Shown: positions 1-7,455, counted from the first letter of the stretch. The stretch is 42,350 bases of DNA from Clostridia bacterium (GCA_013316045.1 WSNJ01000003.1:1-42350); one strand, 5' to 3'. Notes: generated from the sequence alone by a model not told the origin. Program-made: numbers and translations.

Positions 1-75
1 CTCATTCACATCAAATCTAACTATATTATTTATCCAACTTTTGGGGTTCACATCAGTATCGGCAGCCCTTTTGTT

Positions 76-1920
76 TTACTTTTTGACTATTTTGTAGCCC
101 GTTTTGTGAAGCGCGTAGACTATTGCGTTTTTCCACAGATAGTCGTAAGACTGTACGTCTTCGCCCAAGTATTCTCCGACCTGTTTCAGCTCGTCCCAAC
201 CCACGAGTGAGAGAGAGCGCTTTTTTTCTTCCGACTTGCGGACTTTTTTTTCGGGGGCGCTCAGAGCTTTCGATTCTTCTATGCTCATTTTCGTCCAACC
301 GTTTACGGTGTGAAAAGCGCACCAACGCTTGTGTTCTTCCTTGGCGACGCGTAAGTCGTCTTCGGGCGAGAGCGAGTTCAAGTCGAATTCTTCGCGCGCG
401 TCGCTCAGCTCGGCGATACTCAGCCCCAAAGAATACATTTTCGCGTTCACCGCAAGACCTACGGCGCGGTTCGACGATTTCGTAAATTCCGAAAGTTCTT
501 CCCACGACTTGGCGTATTCGGGGTTTGCCTTGTTGTAGTTTTCGTTTATCGCTTTCGAGAAAACGTCCATAAATTCGGCTACGACTATATCGTAAGAAAA
601 CACCTGACTCTCGTGCCCGAACGCGCGAATCGAAATTCCGTCTTTTTCCGCGCTCTGCAAAAGCGTCTTGTTCTGCTCGCGCCGCACGTGCGCGTAAATT
701 TCGGCTTTCTTATCGGTGCGCGAAAGTACGGCGTCGTAAAGCAGGTTTGCGACTTCTATGTTGCGCTTGTCGTCGCCGAGCGAAACCACGATATAGTTGT
801 TCGGTTTAAGGTATCCGCGCAGTTCCGTAAAGAAATTTTCCGAGTAAATGTTCGCTTGCCTGAACTCTACGTTTTTGTCTTCGTACACGCAAGGGTAGCG
901 CAGGCGGTAGAATCCGTTTTTGTCCTGAGAGTCGAATACGGTAATTTTAAGCGTTATATTTTCGTATTGGTTTGCCGTGTACAGATTTTTGAAAATCTCG
1001 TTGCCCGACCTTCCGCGTCCGAGAATTATAACGTTGATTGCGCGCTTGCCGTTTTCTTCGTACTCTGTTTTATAGCACGGGTGAGAAGTCGCAAGCATTC
1101 TCGCCGTTAAGTCGTGCTGTTTTATAACGTGGACGTTGTTTTTGCTCAGATATACCGAGCCGCCGAATTCTTCTTCGGTCAGCGCGTAAATTTCTATATT
1201 GTCCGACGCATAGTTTTTGCAGAAGGTAATATTTTTTTCACTGTTGTCGTCAAGGCAGAAAACCGAAATTTTCTTATATTTTTTAAGCAGGGGAAATCTC
1301 TGAAAATATGAGTTCTGCCCGACTTCCTTGCCGCCTACGTAAAGGCAAAACCGCTCGTCTTTCAGTTTTCGGAGCAGTTTCTTGTTGTCGTCGGTTTGCG
1401 TGAAGTGATTAAGCGTAAAAGCGATAACGGCTTTTTTGCGTTCTCGGCGTATGGATTCCGCGAGCATAACGGATTTTTCGTTAAGGCAACAGAATGCAAA
1501 CGCTTCTTCCTTGCGCCCGAAGAATATCTTTATCTTGGATACGAGTTTGTAGGAAATAAGCGATATGAGCGTTAAGCTGTACAGAAAGTACGCTATGCCG
1601 AGTACGGCATAGTACAGCGCTTTGAACCACGCGTATTGAGTAAGTACGCCGAGCGACGAAAATTTGTCGTCGAACACAAGCAGACTCATTGTGTTCTGAA
1701 CGCCGCGCACGAGCGTTATACAGTAGTCGAAAGCGTTTTTCGAGCCTGCAATCGCCGCGTCGTAGATAAGCGCGCCTACGTTGAGCGAAAACGCTATTAC
1801 GGCAACCGTTCCGAGCGCTACGACCTGTCTTTTCGCACGCTTGTCGAGATAGTTCGTTACAAGAAAAACAAGAATTGCGAAAACAATTATTATGCCGAGT
1901 ACTTCCGCAAAAATCAGCAT
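76..1920 (-). CDS. Membrane protein with tandem Rossmann/RCK-like domains and C-terminal RyR domain (putative effector)
   Basis: Predicted 614-residue membrane protein, last gene of the TIR operon. Residues 1-22 and 33-58 are hydrophobic helices and about 96-135 holds one or two more, so three or four segments. A first nucleotide-binding-like alpha/beta region spans roughly 138-275. A second, TrkA-N-like one starts near 294 with the glycine loop GRGRSG (301-306). The C-terminus resembles prokaryotic RyR-domain proteins: W473..L and SNR (483-485), then EEHKRW (528-533) with NGW (540-542), then a W-D-E-L and YD pair near 575-592. RCK/TrkA-N domains gate ion channels with nucleotides; RyR domains recur in bacterial conflict systems. 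Inference: an ion-flux or membrane-damaging effector controlled by a nucleotide made by the TIR partners. ATG start with GGAG nine bases upstream, in the gap after the previous gene. Domain calls are by eye; function is unproven. Confidence 0.75.
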   Translation of the reverse strand: MLIFAEVLGIIIVFAILVFLVTNYLDKRAKRQVVALGTVAVIAFSLNVGALIYDAAIAGSKNAFDYCITLVRGVQNTMSLLVFDDKFSSLGVLTQYAWFKALYYAVLGIAYFLYSLTLISLISYKLVSKIKIFFGRKEEAFAFCCLNEKSVMLAESIRRERKKAVIAFTLNHFTQTDDNKKLLRKLKDERFCLYVGGKEVGQNSYFQRFPLLKKYKKISVFCLDDNSEKNITFCKNYASDNIEIYALTEEEFGGSVYLSKNNVHVIKQHDLTARMLATSHPCYKTEYEENGKRAINVIILGRGRSGNEIFKNLYTANQYENITLKITVFDSQDKNGFYRLRYPCVYEDKNVEFRQANIYSENFFTELRGYLKPNNYIVVSLGDDKRNIEVANLLYDAVLSRTDKKAEIYAHVRREQNKTLLQSAEKDGISIRAFGHESQVFSYDIVVAEFMDVFSKAINENYNKANPEYAKSWEELSEFTKSSNRAVGLAVNAKMYSLGLSIAELSDAREEFDLNSLSPEDDLRVAKEEHKRWCAFHTVNGWTKMSIEESKALSAPEKKVRKSEEKKRSLSLVGWDELKQVGEYLGEDVQSYDYLWKNAIVYALHKTGYKIVKK

Positions 1921-1929
1921 AGAAAGCTC

Positions 1930-2952
1930 CTAATCGTCCGAAGTATTTTCGAGAATACTCGGACACAAAAAGTTATTCGAAAATTCGTCTTTGAGCCTGA
2001 AAACGCCGTCCCAATTCGAGTCGGGCAGACTTATGTAAATGCGCTGAGCGTTTCCGCTTTCGGAAATCGACGGCGCAAGGTTTGCGTCTTCGAGCAGAGC
2101 GAACAGTTTATCGCACTGCTTGCTGTCGGCTATGTCGGCGAAAATCTTGAACGTAGTTCCGTATATTTTATGAAGCGGCAGTATAAACGTAAGCTCGTTG
2201 CCGCGCACTATCGCGTTGCCGACCACTTTGTTTATGGCTACGCATTCGGGAAACTTGTCTATATCTGGCGCGTGTGTAAGCGCACAACCGCAGCAGCTTA
2301 CGGGGCAGTTATCGGATTCGTCGAGCGACTGAAAGCAAAGCCCCGTTTCGCCGTAGTTTGCGTTGTAATCGCCGAAATTCGTAACGAGCGCGGTAAAGCG
2401 GTATTCTTCGAGCGCAAGGTCCGCAAAGCCCGACAGAGAAAGAGTAAGGCGCACGGGAACTACGTTCTCGCTTGCGCGCTCCTCGAATTTTTTCTTTGTA
2501 AGATTTGCCGTTTCGTGAACGAACAAATCGGAAAAATAACCCGTCGACTTAACCTTTTCTACAAGCTCGTCCAAAGTTCTTACCACGGGGAATTTGTCGA
2601 GATGGTGTTTGCTTCTCATTTCGCCGAGCAGATTTTTCGGGTCGAAAAGTAAAATGCGTTTGTTCTCGCCCGACAGGACGCCTATTTCGAAGTTAACCCA
2701 GCTCGACGCAAGCGCACCCGCCGTAATTACCACTACGGCAAGCCTGCTCGTGTCTATAAGCCGCTTGATTTCGTCGGCAAAGTTCATAGAGCCGATTTCG
2801 ATTTGCTTGTCCACAAGGTGGGGTACGCCCGCTTTTTCAAACGCTTCGCAAACGCGCAGAAACGTATCGTCGTCGTTCGAGTGCGACACGAATATTCCGA
2901 ATTCCTTGTTTTCTTCCGCCGTGAGCGGGCGAGCCGAAATTCCGTATTTCAT
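1930..2952 (-). CDS. TIR-domain protein (second of pair)
   Basis: Protein of 340 residues with an N-terminal TIR domain (about 17-135). Visible motifs are FGIFVSHSNDD at 18-28, the helix-rich middle, and SSWVNFEIG (83-91), whose E89 sits where NAD-cleaving TIR enzymes carry the catalytic glutamate. TIR domains hydrolyse or cyclise NAD to make ADP-ribose messengers. Residues about 155-340 form a second domain of no family I recognise. It contains a CCGC cluster (220-223) and the segment ILPLHKIYGTTFKIF (257-271), which the upstream TIR protein shares. Lies nine bases before the RyR membrane gene and 24 bases after the other TIR gene, with AGGAGA before its ATG, so it is clearly co-transcribed. 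Most likely a signal-producing or sensing subunit of an immune-type system. TIR fold confident, catalysis inferred. Confidence 0.88.
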   Translation of the reverse strand: MKYGISARPLTAEENKEFGIFVSHSNDDDTFLRVCEAFEKAGVPHLVDKQIEIGSMNFADEIKRLIDTSRLAVVVITAGALASSWVNFEIGVLSGENKRILLFDPKNLLGEMRSKHHLDKFPVVRTLDELVEKVKSTGYFSDLFVHETANLTKKKFEERASENVVPVRLTLSLSGFADLALEEYRFTALVTNFGDYNANYGETGLCFQSLDESDNCPVSCCGCALTHAPDIDKFPECVAINKVVGNAIVRGNELTFILPLHKIYGTTFKIFADIADSKQCDKLFALLEDANLAPSISESGNAQRIYISLPDSNWDGVFRLKDEFSNNFLCPSILENTSDD

Positions 2953-2976
2953 AATATTCTCCTTTGCTGTTTCGCT

Positions 2977-4053
2977 TTACATCGGGAACAGGTAATTGAC
3001 CTTATTTCCCACGTTCAACCCTTCGCCGCTTGCCGTGGCAAGTTCGAGCAGAAAGTAAGCGCGCTGCAACTTTTCGTCCGTTAACGTAAACACGTCGCGC
3101 ACGCTCAAATCGTCTGTGTTGAAGTTCATTTTAAGCAATTCGGTAATATGCTCCCGTTTGAATTTGGAACGTTTTTTAATGGCTATAAACGGCTTGAAGT
3201 CAACGCCCAATATCGTGTGAATGGGCAGTATAAGGTCGGATTTTACGGTTGCGAAAATATCCTTAGCCGTAGAGTATTCGAGAAGTTGCGGCTTTGTGTA
3301 CTTGAAGTTTACGGGGTAGTCTTTCGGAATCATATCCGACTCCGCCATATACGGTGTGTGCGACTTATCGAGATTATCCTTGCGGTTGAATCTGAAAACG
3401 GTACAGCCGCAGGCAAGTTCTTGCAGAAATTCCGCAAGGACTTCCTTATCGCTCTTTTCTTCGGGTTCGAAACGGCTGAGATGCGCGCGCATAGTTTCTA
3501 TGTTTTTGCGGAACACGTTGAAAACGGTTGTCAGCTTAACGTAGAAAATTCTCGGCGACGCGTATCTGTTTATTTCGGTATCCGAGTAAAAAAGGTTTTC
3601 CATTATATTGCACTTGTCTACAAGCGTAAAGAGTTCTTCCGTTGTGCGGCAACCCTGAATCTGTCTTACGGGCGTGCGGTGTATGTATTCGTCTACTTTT
3701 TCCCGCGGAATGTCGAGAAAATACAGAACCGTCTTTTTCCCGAGCCCTATAACGCGACCTATTTCGTACCAGGTAACGTTGCGCATTTTAAGGTTGCGCT
3801 CTTCAAAAAACGTTTTCGACAGCACAACGACCGTGATTTTGCAGGCGTCGATTTCGCGCTCCGCTTCGCTCACGTAATCGTTTTTCGCGCAAAGCTCGTC
3901 GCTTTTCGGAACGGCACGGAAATAAATTCCGCGGCTGCGCAGGGTTTCGGTAATCTCTCCGACTTTTTCACTGTCTTCGTCGAGATACGTTATAAGCATT
4001 TTGCTGCCGATTATTTCGGTATCTTTCAGGACTTCCTGCGAATAAACGTACAT
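2977..4053 (-). CDS. TIR-like protein (first gene of operon)
   Basis: Protein of 358 residues, first gene of the minus-strand operon. Residues about 18-145 look like a divergent TIR domain: KMLITYLDEDSEKV (18-31) at the first strand, KITVVVLSKTFF (72-83) at the fourth strand, and NVTWYEIG (92-99), placing a glutamate (E97) at the usual catalytic site. The canonical serine/aspartate of the first loop is altered, so activity may differ from its partner. The C-terminal half carries CGC (215-217) and ILPIHTILGVDFKPF (275-289), clearly related to 257-271 of the downstream TIR protein. The two genes are therefore old paralogues joined to the same extra domain. ATG start with GGAGGT ten bases upstream and a strong promoter. 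Possible roles are messenger synthase, sensor, or heteromeric partner of the second TIR protein. Confidence 0.8.
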   Translation of the reverse strand: MYVYSQEVLKDTEIIGSKMLITYLDEDSEKVGEITETLRSRGIYFRAVPKSDELCAKNDYVSEAEREIDACKITVVVLSKTFFEERNLKMRNVTWYEIGRVIGLGKKTVLYFLDIPREKVDEYIHRTPVRQIQGCRTTEELFTLVDKCNIMENLFYSDTEINRYASPRIFYVKLTTVFNVFRKNIETMRAHLSRFEPEEKSDKEVLAEFLQELACGCTVFRFNRKDNLDKSHTPYMAESDMIPKDYPVNFKYTKPQLLEYSTAKDIFATVKSDLILPIHTILGVDFKPFIAIKKRSKFKREHITELLKMNFNTDDLSVRDVFTLTDEKLQRAYFLLELATASGEGLNVGNKVNYLFPM

Positions 4054-4093
4054 TTTACGCTTTACCTCCGTTGTAACTTCGGTTTATATTCAG

Positions 4094-4122
4094 ATTATAC
4101 CATATTGCCGCAGTTTTATCAA
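4094..4122 (-). promoter_or_regulatory. Sigma-A-type promoter of the TIR/RyR operon
   Basis: On the minus strand TTGATA (4117-4122) and TATAAT (4094-4099) are separated by 17 bases, close to consensus. It lies about 40 bases before the ATG of the first TIR gene. The strength suggests standing expression rather than tight induction. Confidence 0.75.
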
Positions 4123-4213
4123 GCGCGGGGCGCATTTTTCGAGCCGAAAAACTCTTTTTAACAGCAAATAGCGCGTTAATATTTACATTTGCGAGAAAAT
4201 TTTACAAGAGCGT

Positions 4214-4222
4214 TTCGACAAA
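4214..4222. promoter_or_regulatory. 0A box (Spo0A site 1)
   Basis: TTCGACAAA, the exact complement of the TTTGTCGAA 0A-box consensus bound by phosphorylated Spo0A. It lies about 150 bases before the spo0A ATG in the gap shared with the divergent TIR operon. Confidence 0.65.
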
Positions 4223-4273
4223 TCCGAGCAAAAACCGCATAAACAGACAAAAGTGTTACAAATGTACCGTATC

Positions 4274-4282
4274 TTCGACAAA
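4274..4282. promoter_or_regulatory. 0A box (Spo0A site 2)
   Basis: A second perfect TTCGACAAA, exactly 60 bases after the first and in the same orientation. It is placed just upstream of the spo0A minus-10 element, as expected for autoregulation. Confidence 0.7.
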
Positions 4283-4321
4283 GAAAGACACGCCCGAATC
4301 GACGCTTTGTGCCGATATATA

Positions 4322-4330
4322 TGCTATAAT
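4322..4330 (+). promoter_or_regulatory. spo0A extended minus-10 promoter
   Basis: TGC followed by TATAAT (4325-4330) forms an extended minus-10. No good minus-35 hexamer lies 17 bases upstream, so activation may depend on upstream binding, for example at the 0A boxes. Confidence 0.5.
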
Positions 4331-4364
4331 TGCATAGTAACTAAAAAATAAGGAAGAAATTGTA

Positions 4365-5117
4365 ATGAAAACGAGAATTATGTTGGTGGACGATAACAAA
4401 GACTTTATCAAGGAAGTAAAGGAGTTCTTCGCGGGGCAGGAGCGTTACGAAGTGGTCGGCGAGGCTTACGAGGGCGTAAGCGCGCTTAACAAGTTCGCCG
4501 AGTTGAAGCCCGACGTGTTACTGCTCGACCTTGTTATGCCGCAAATGGACGGCTTTTCCGTTCTTGAACGCATTGTAAAGGACAACGCCAAAATAATAGT
4601 CGTTTCGGCGCTGAGTCAGGACGCGTTCGTGTCTAAGGCGACTGCGCTCGGCGCGGACTACTATATGATGAAGCCCGTTTCGCTCAGCAACTTAAAGGAG
4701 CGCATAGACGAAGTCGTCGCGCCTAAAAGCGTTAAGCCCGCGCACAATACTACCAAACTCGTCCGCAATACGACTATGGACGAGAAAATAACGAATATTT
4801 TCATTACGGTGGGAATTCCCGCGCATATCAAAGGTTATCAGTTTTTGCGCGAAGCCATTAAAATGGCGATAGACAATCCCGAAATAATAAACAGCATTAC
4901 AAAGCGGCTTTATCCCGAAGTCGCCGAAAAATTCGATACGAGTCCGTCCAAGGTCGAACGCGCTATTCGCCACGCGATTGAAGTGGCGTGGAACAGGGGA
5001 AAGATAGAAAATATAAATTCGCTGTTCGGCGTCCGCGTGTACAATCACAACGAAAAGCCGACGAACGGCGAGTTTATCGCGCTTGTGGCTGATAAAATGC
5101 TTTTGGAAAGTATGTAG
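4365..5117 (+). CDS. spo0A: Sporulation response regulator Spo0A
   Basis: Master regulator of entry into sporulation, a 250-residue DNA-binding response regulator. The receiver domain (1-125) has acidic residues D9/D10, phospho-acceptor D55 in LLLDLVMP, and K103 in MMKPVS. The C-terminal effector domain (about 140-250) contains the recognition-helix signature SKVERAIRHAIEVAW followed by RG, which is diagnostic of Spo0A. Phosphorylated Spo0A binds 0A boxes; two perfect ones precede this gene, suggesting autoregulation. ATG start with AAGGAAG upstream. It stands alone: neither spoIVB nor recN lies next to it, although spoIVB commonly precedes spo0A in Firmicutes. Length matches the family. Confidence 0.97.
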   Translation: MKTRIMLVDDNKDFIKEVKEFFAGQERYEVVGEAYEGVSALNKFAELKPDVLLLDLVMPQMDGFSVLERIVKDNAKIIVVSALSQDAFVSKATALGADYYMMKPVSLSNLKERIDEVVAPKSVKPAHNTTKLVRNTTMDEKITNIFITVGIPAHIKGYQFLREAIKMAIDNPEIINSITKRLYPEVAEKFDTSPSKVERAIRHAIEVAWNRGKIENINSLFGVRVYNHNEKPTNGEFIALVADKMLLESM

Positions 5118-5307
5118 TTTGACGGTGCATTCACCACACTCTGCGGGCTACGTGCGCCCGTGTCGGCTCAGTCGTTTATGCGAAATAAACTCCTTTCGCC
5201 GCCTTGCCGCCTGTTGCCCGCATAGCGCGCGACTGCACCGTCAAAGTTTTTGCATTCACCACGCTCTGCGGGCTACGTGCGCCCGTGTCGGCTCGGTCGT
5301 TTATGCG
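5118..5307. repeat. Palindromic and direct-repeat patch after spo0A
   Basis: A perfect 12-bp inverted repeat, TTTGACGGTGCA (5118-5129) and TGCACCGTCAAA (5234-5245), is followed by a short T-run. It could end spo0A transcripts. A direct repeat of about 58 bases with few mismatches occurs at about 5126-5180 and 5250-5307. The patch shares words such as GGCTACGTGCGCCCG and the TCGTTTATGCG...AAATAAACTC core with repeat patches elsewhere, so it looks like a decayed family A element. No gene is seen. Confidence 0.65.
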
Positions 5308-6186
5308 CTACTCCGAGTACGTAACGGCTATGCGTATATGGCTGTTGTAATCGCCGAAGCCTGCGCCGAACAGCATAAGTCCGCTTTCCGTCGCAAGCGT
5401 TATGCGCTCGGGCTTTCCGATAAGCGACAGCGTTTGTCCCGACAGTTTTTCGCCGTCGAGAAACGAGCCTTTACGGGTTATTCTCAGCGTATGGAGCGAG
5501 CCGAATTGCGGCAGTTTGGAATCGTACCATTCGGGATTGAGAAAGCCGCGCCTGTCGGCTTGCGGGGCGAATATTTCGCACGAGCCCAAACCGGTGTCGT
5601 TCAGAACGAACGAAATCCGAGAGCCGTCTATTTTGCCGCCGCCTATAAAGTCGGGCGACATTTCGGCGGTGAATGAAATTTCTTCGATTGCTTTTTTGCG
5701 TCGGAACTCGGGCAAAAGATACGTAAGCGACCCTTTTTCGAGCCATAGCGCGGCGGCTTGCGCGCGGGACGGAGAAAGGAACGCTTCTCTTTCGTCGCGC
5801 AGTCCGATATATCCCGAAACGGAAGTTAAGCCCGAATGCCCCGAAACGGAAAAGTCCGAATAAAGTCCTATCGGCAATTCGGCGGCGTCGCCACCTATGC
5901 CGACTACTTCGTTCGATACGTCTATTAAAATCGCGTCCTGATTTATCGAGCATTGCTTCTGATAGCCGCGCTTGCCTTTCGTAGTCGTAACTTTGATAAG
6001 TCCGACGTCTTCGAGCTTTTTTATATGCTTTGTAAGCGCGCCGTTCGTTAATCGCAGACTTTTTGCAAGCGTGTCGAGATTCGTCGCCTTGTCGCTTTGA
6101 ATATGCTCTAAGATTTCAAGCCTCACGGGGCTTCCTATCGCGTCGCAAAGCTCGAACGCGTCGCGCAGATTTTCGTAGTGTTTCAT
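5308..6186 (-). CDS. ArsR-type winged-helix regulator with uncharacterised C-terminal domain
   Basis: Transcription factor of 292 residues. Residues about 1-90 form a winged helix of ArsR type: IGSPVRLEILEHI, then the recognition helix LTNGALTKHIKKLEDVGLI and a basic wing. The remaining 200 residues are rich in strands and match no ligand domain I recognise. ArsR-like proteins of this layout usually repress a transport or sugar-use gene, and here the divergent neighbour is the ProB-like kinase. The frame opens at a TTG (6199-6201), but the ATG at 6186 is preferred. The minus strand reads TATAAT, then six bases (AAGGAT), then this ATG, with TTGTAA 17 bases further up, so transcription should begin at or next to the ATG. 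Target genes are unknown. Confidence 0.75.
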   Translation of the reverse strand: MKHYENLRDAFELCDAIGSPVRLEILEHIQSDKATNLDTLAKSLRLTNGALTKHIKKLEDVGLIKVTTTKGKRGYQKQCSINQDAILIDVSNEVVGIGGDAAELPIGLYSDFSVSGHSGLTSVSGYIGLRDEREAFLSPSRAQAAALWLEKGSLTYLLPEFRRKKAIEEISFTAEMSPDFIGGGKIDGSRISFVLNDTGLGSCEIFAPQADRRGFLNPEWYDSKLPQFGSLHTLRITRKGSFLDGEKLSGQTLSLIGKPERITLATESGLMLFGAGFGDYNSHIRIAVTYSE

Positions 6187-6192
6187 ATCCTT

Positions 6193-6221
6193 ATTATACA
6201 ATAACTTTTAGCAAATTACAA
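6193..6221 (-). promoter_or_regulatory. Promoter of the ArsR-type gene (leaderless geometry)
   Basis: TTGTAA (6216-6221), a 17-base spacer and TATAAT (6193-6198) on the minus strand. The ATG begins six bases after the TATAAT, placing the predicted transcription start at the start codon. Confidence 0.65.
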
Positions 6222-6241
6222 GTTTTTACCGCTTTCTTTAA

Positions 6242-6271
6242 TTGACGGAAGCGGTTATTTGATTGTATAAT
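6242..6271 (+). promoter_or_regulatory. Promoter of the ProB-like kinase gene
   Basis: TTGACG (6242-6247), an 18-base spacer and TATAAT (6266-6271), followed by a short leader with AAGGAAAG before the ATG at 6303. It diverges from the ArsR-type promoter about 20 bases away, so one bound regulator could affect both. Confidence 0.65.
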
Positions 6272-6302
6272 TATTTATATAAAAGCAAGGAAAGTAAGTT
6301 TT

Positions 6303-7127
6303 ATGAAATTCGATATAGACCTGGTCGGCAAAATAGGTTCTATGGCGCTTATAGACAAAGAGCACAGCGACATAGATTACAACAAATTCGCGCGTTTGGG
6401 GCGGCAGCTCCGTCCCGGTATGATTTGGGTGTCGTCGGGCGCGACCGAAATAGGGCGGCTCGATTACATTCGTCGCACGGGCGAAGAACTTACGGGCAAC
6501 ATCGACGACGTTAAGACCGACTACGCCGCGCAGGGGCAGGCGATACTTATGCAGACGTACCGCAATTTCATAAGCGAGAAGTACGGCGTAAAGCAGGTGC
6601 TTGTGGAGCATTACCACTTTAACGACAAGTCTAAGCGCGAACATATAAAGGAAATGCTGCTCCGCTGTCCCGCGCAGAATACGATTCCGATAATAAACTA
6701 CAACGACGCCGTGTCCTACGAAGAAAACCGCAAAATGGAAATAAGAGAACTTCTCAAAACAAAAGGATATGCGGTCGAACTCGTAGATAACGACGAAACG
6801 GCGAGCCAAATTGCTTGCCTTGTTAAGTCGCGGCTTCTCGTTATTTTAACGGGGCTTGACGGAATTTACAAAAATCTTTCCGACCCGTCGTCGCTTATAA
6901 AAGAAATATCGGGCGCAAACGCCGACGAAGTTATTCGGAATATAGAGTACACGAAAACGCTGTGCAACGGCGCGAGCCGCAAGGGCGCAAACGGCGCGTT
7001 CGCCAAACTCGAATATATCAAACCGTGCGTTATGCAGGGCACGAAAGTTATTATCGCGTCGTCGAAGTACGACCTGCAAGACATTATCGACGGTTCGGCT
7101 CCGAGTACGACCGTTGCGGTAAGATAG
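6303..7127 (+). CDS. Amino-acid-kinase-fold protein, ProB-like
   Basis: A 274-residue kinase of the amino-acid-kinase fold, closest by eye to glutamate 5-kinase (first step of proline synthesis). Matching blocks: KIGSMAL near 10-16 (ProB KVGSS), VSSGATEIGR (phosphate loop), AAQGQAILMQTY (ProB AAVGQ..LMQ.Y), TIPIINYNDAVS (ProB IPI.NEND.V) and LLVILTGLDGIY (ProB L..LTD.DGLY). The usual GTGGM...K segment late in the domain is changed to NGASRKGANG, and the C-terminal PUA domain of many ProB proteins is missing. No proA or proC is adjacent. It may be a divergent ProB or a paralogue with another carboxylate or phosphate acceptor. ATG start with AAGGAAAG upstream; a good terminator follows. Confidence 0.7.
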   Translation: MKFDIDLVGKIGSMALIDKEHSDIDYNKFARLGRQLRPGMIWVSSGATEIGRLDYIRRTGEELTGNIDDVKTDYAAQGQAILMQTYRNFISEKYGVKQVLVEHYHFNDKSKREHIKEMLLRCPAQNTIPIINYNDAVSYEENRKMEIRELLKTKGYAVELVDNDETASQIACLVKSRLLVILTGLDGIYKNLSDPSSLIKEISGANADEVIRNIEYTKTLCNGASRKGANGAFAKLEYIKPCVMQGTKVIIASSKYDLQDIIDGSAPSTTVAVR

Positions 7128-7180
7128 GCGGGCGCGTTATAATTTCATAGGCTGTTCTTCATAAATATATAATAAAAGAA

Positions 7181-7211
7181 GTCCCAAGTTTTTCTTGGGA
7201 CTGTATTTTTT
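7181..7211 (+). terminator. Rho-independent terminator after the kinase gene
   Basis: Perfect 8-bp stem GTCCCAAG (7181-7188) and CTTGGGAC (7194-7201) with a T5 loop, followed by a T-rich tail to 7211. Confidence 0.85.
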
Positions 7212-7220
7212 CATAAAGCA

Positions 7221-7323
7221 CTGTCATTTCGAGCGGAGTGCCGTAGGCACGCAGTCGAGAAATCGCTTTGGATTTATATATTTAAGAGATTTCTCCACTC
7301 GCTTCGCTCGGTCGAAATGACAG
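7221..7323. repeat. Family B MITE-like repeat (copy 1)
   Basis: Terminal inverted repeats CTGTCATTTCGA (7221-7232) and TCGAAATGACAG (7312-7323) bound about 103 bases with an internal GAGAAATC / GATTTCTC pair. Other copies: about 36480-36576 and 36629-36729; half copies near 22410 and 28350. No coding capacity. Confidence 0.8.
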
Positions 7324-7417
7324 AGTCGGGGGTAACGCTTACTACGGTCGAAATGACAGAGCCGGGGCTATCGCTTACTACGGTCGAAATGACAGAGCCG
7401 GGGGTATCGCTTGCGTC
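7310..7417. repeat. Three tandem 36-bp units
   Basis: Units begin at 7310, 7346 and 7382, each opening with GGTCGAAATGACAGAG and continuing with a G-rich and CGCTTACTAC part. The first unit overlaps the right end of the family B element, as if that end had been amplified. Too few and contiguous for CRISPR. Confidence 0.85.
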
Positions 7418-7455
7418 GTAAAGCGGTAGCGACCGACACGACGGATGAGATTGTT

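Noticed and set aside
5308-6201. TTG start at 6201 for the ArsR-type gene
   Set aside because: The TTG overlaps the minus-10 element (6193-6198), so it would not be in the transcript; ATG at 6186 fits the promoter.
7310-7417. CRISPR-like array
   Set aside because: Three contiguous 36-bp units without unique spacers and no cas genes; a simple tandem repeat next to a MITE-like element.
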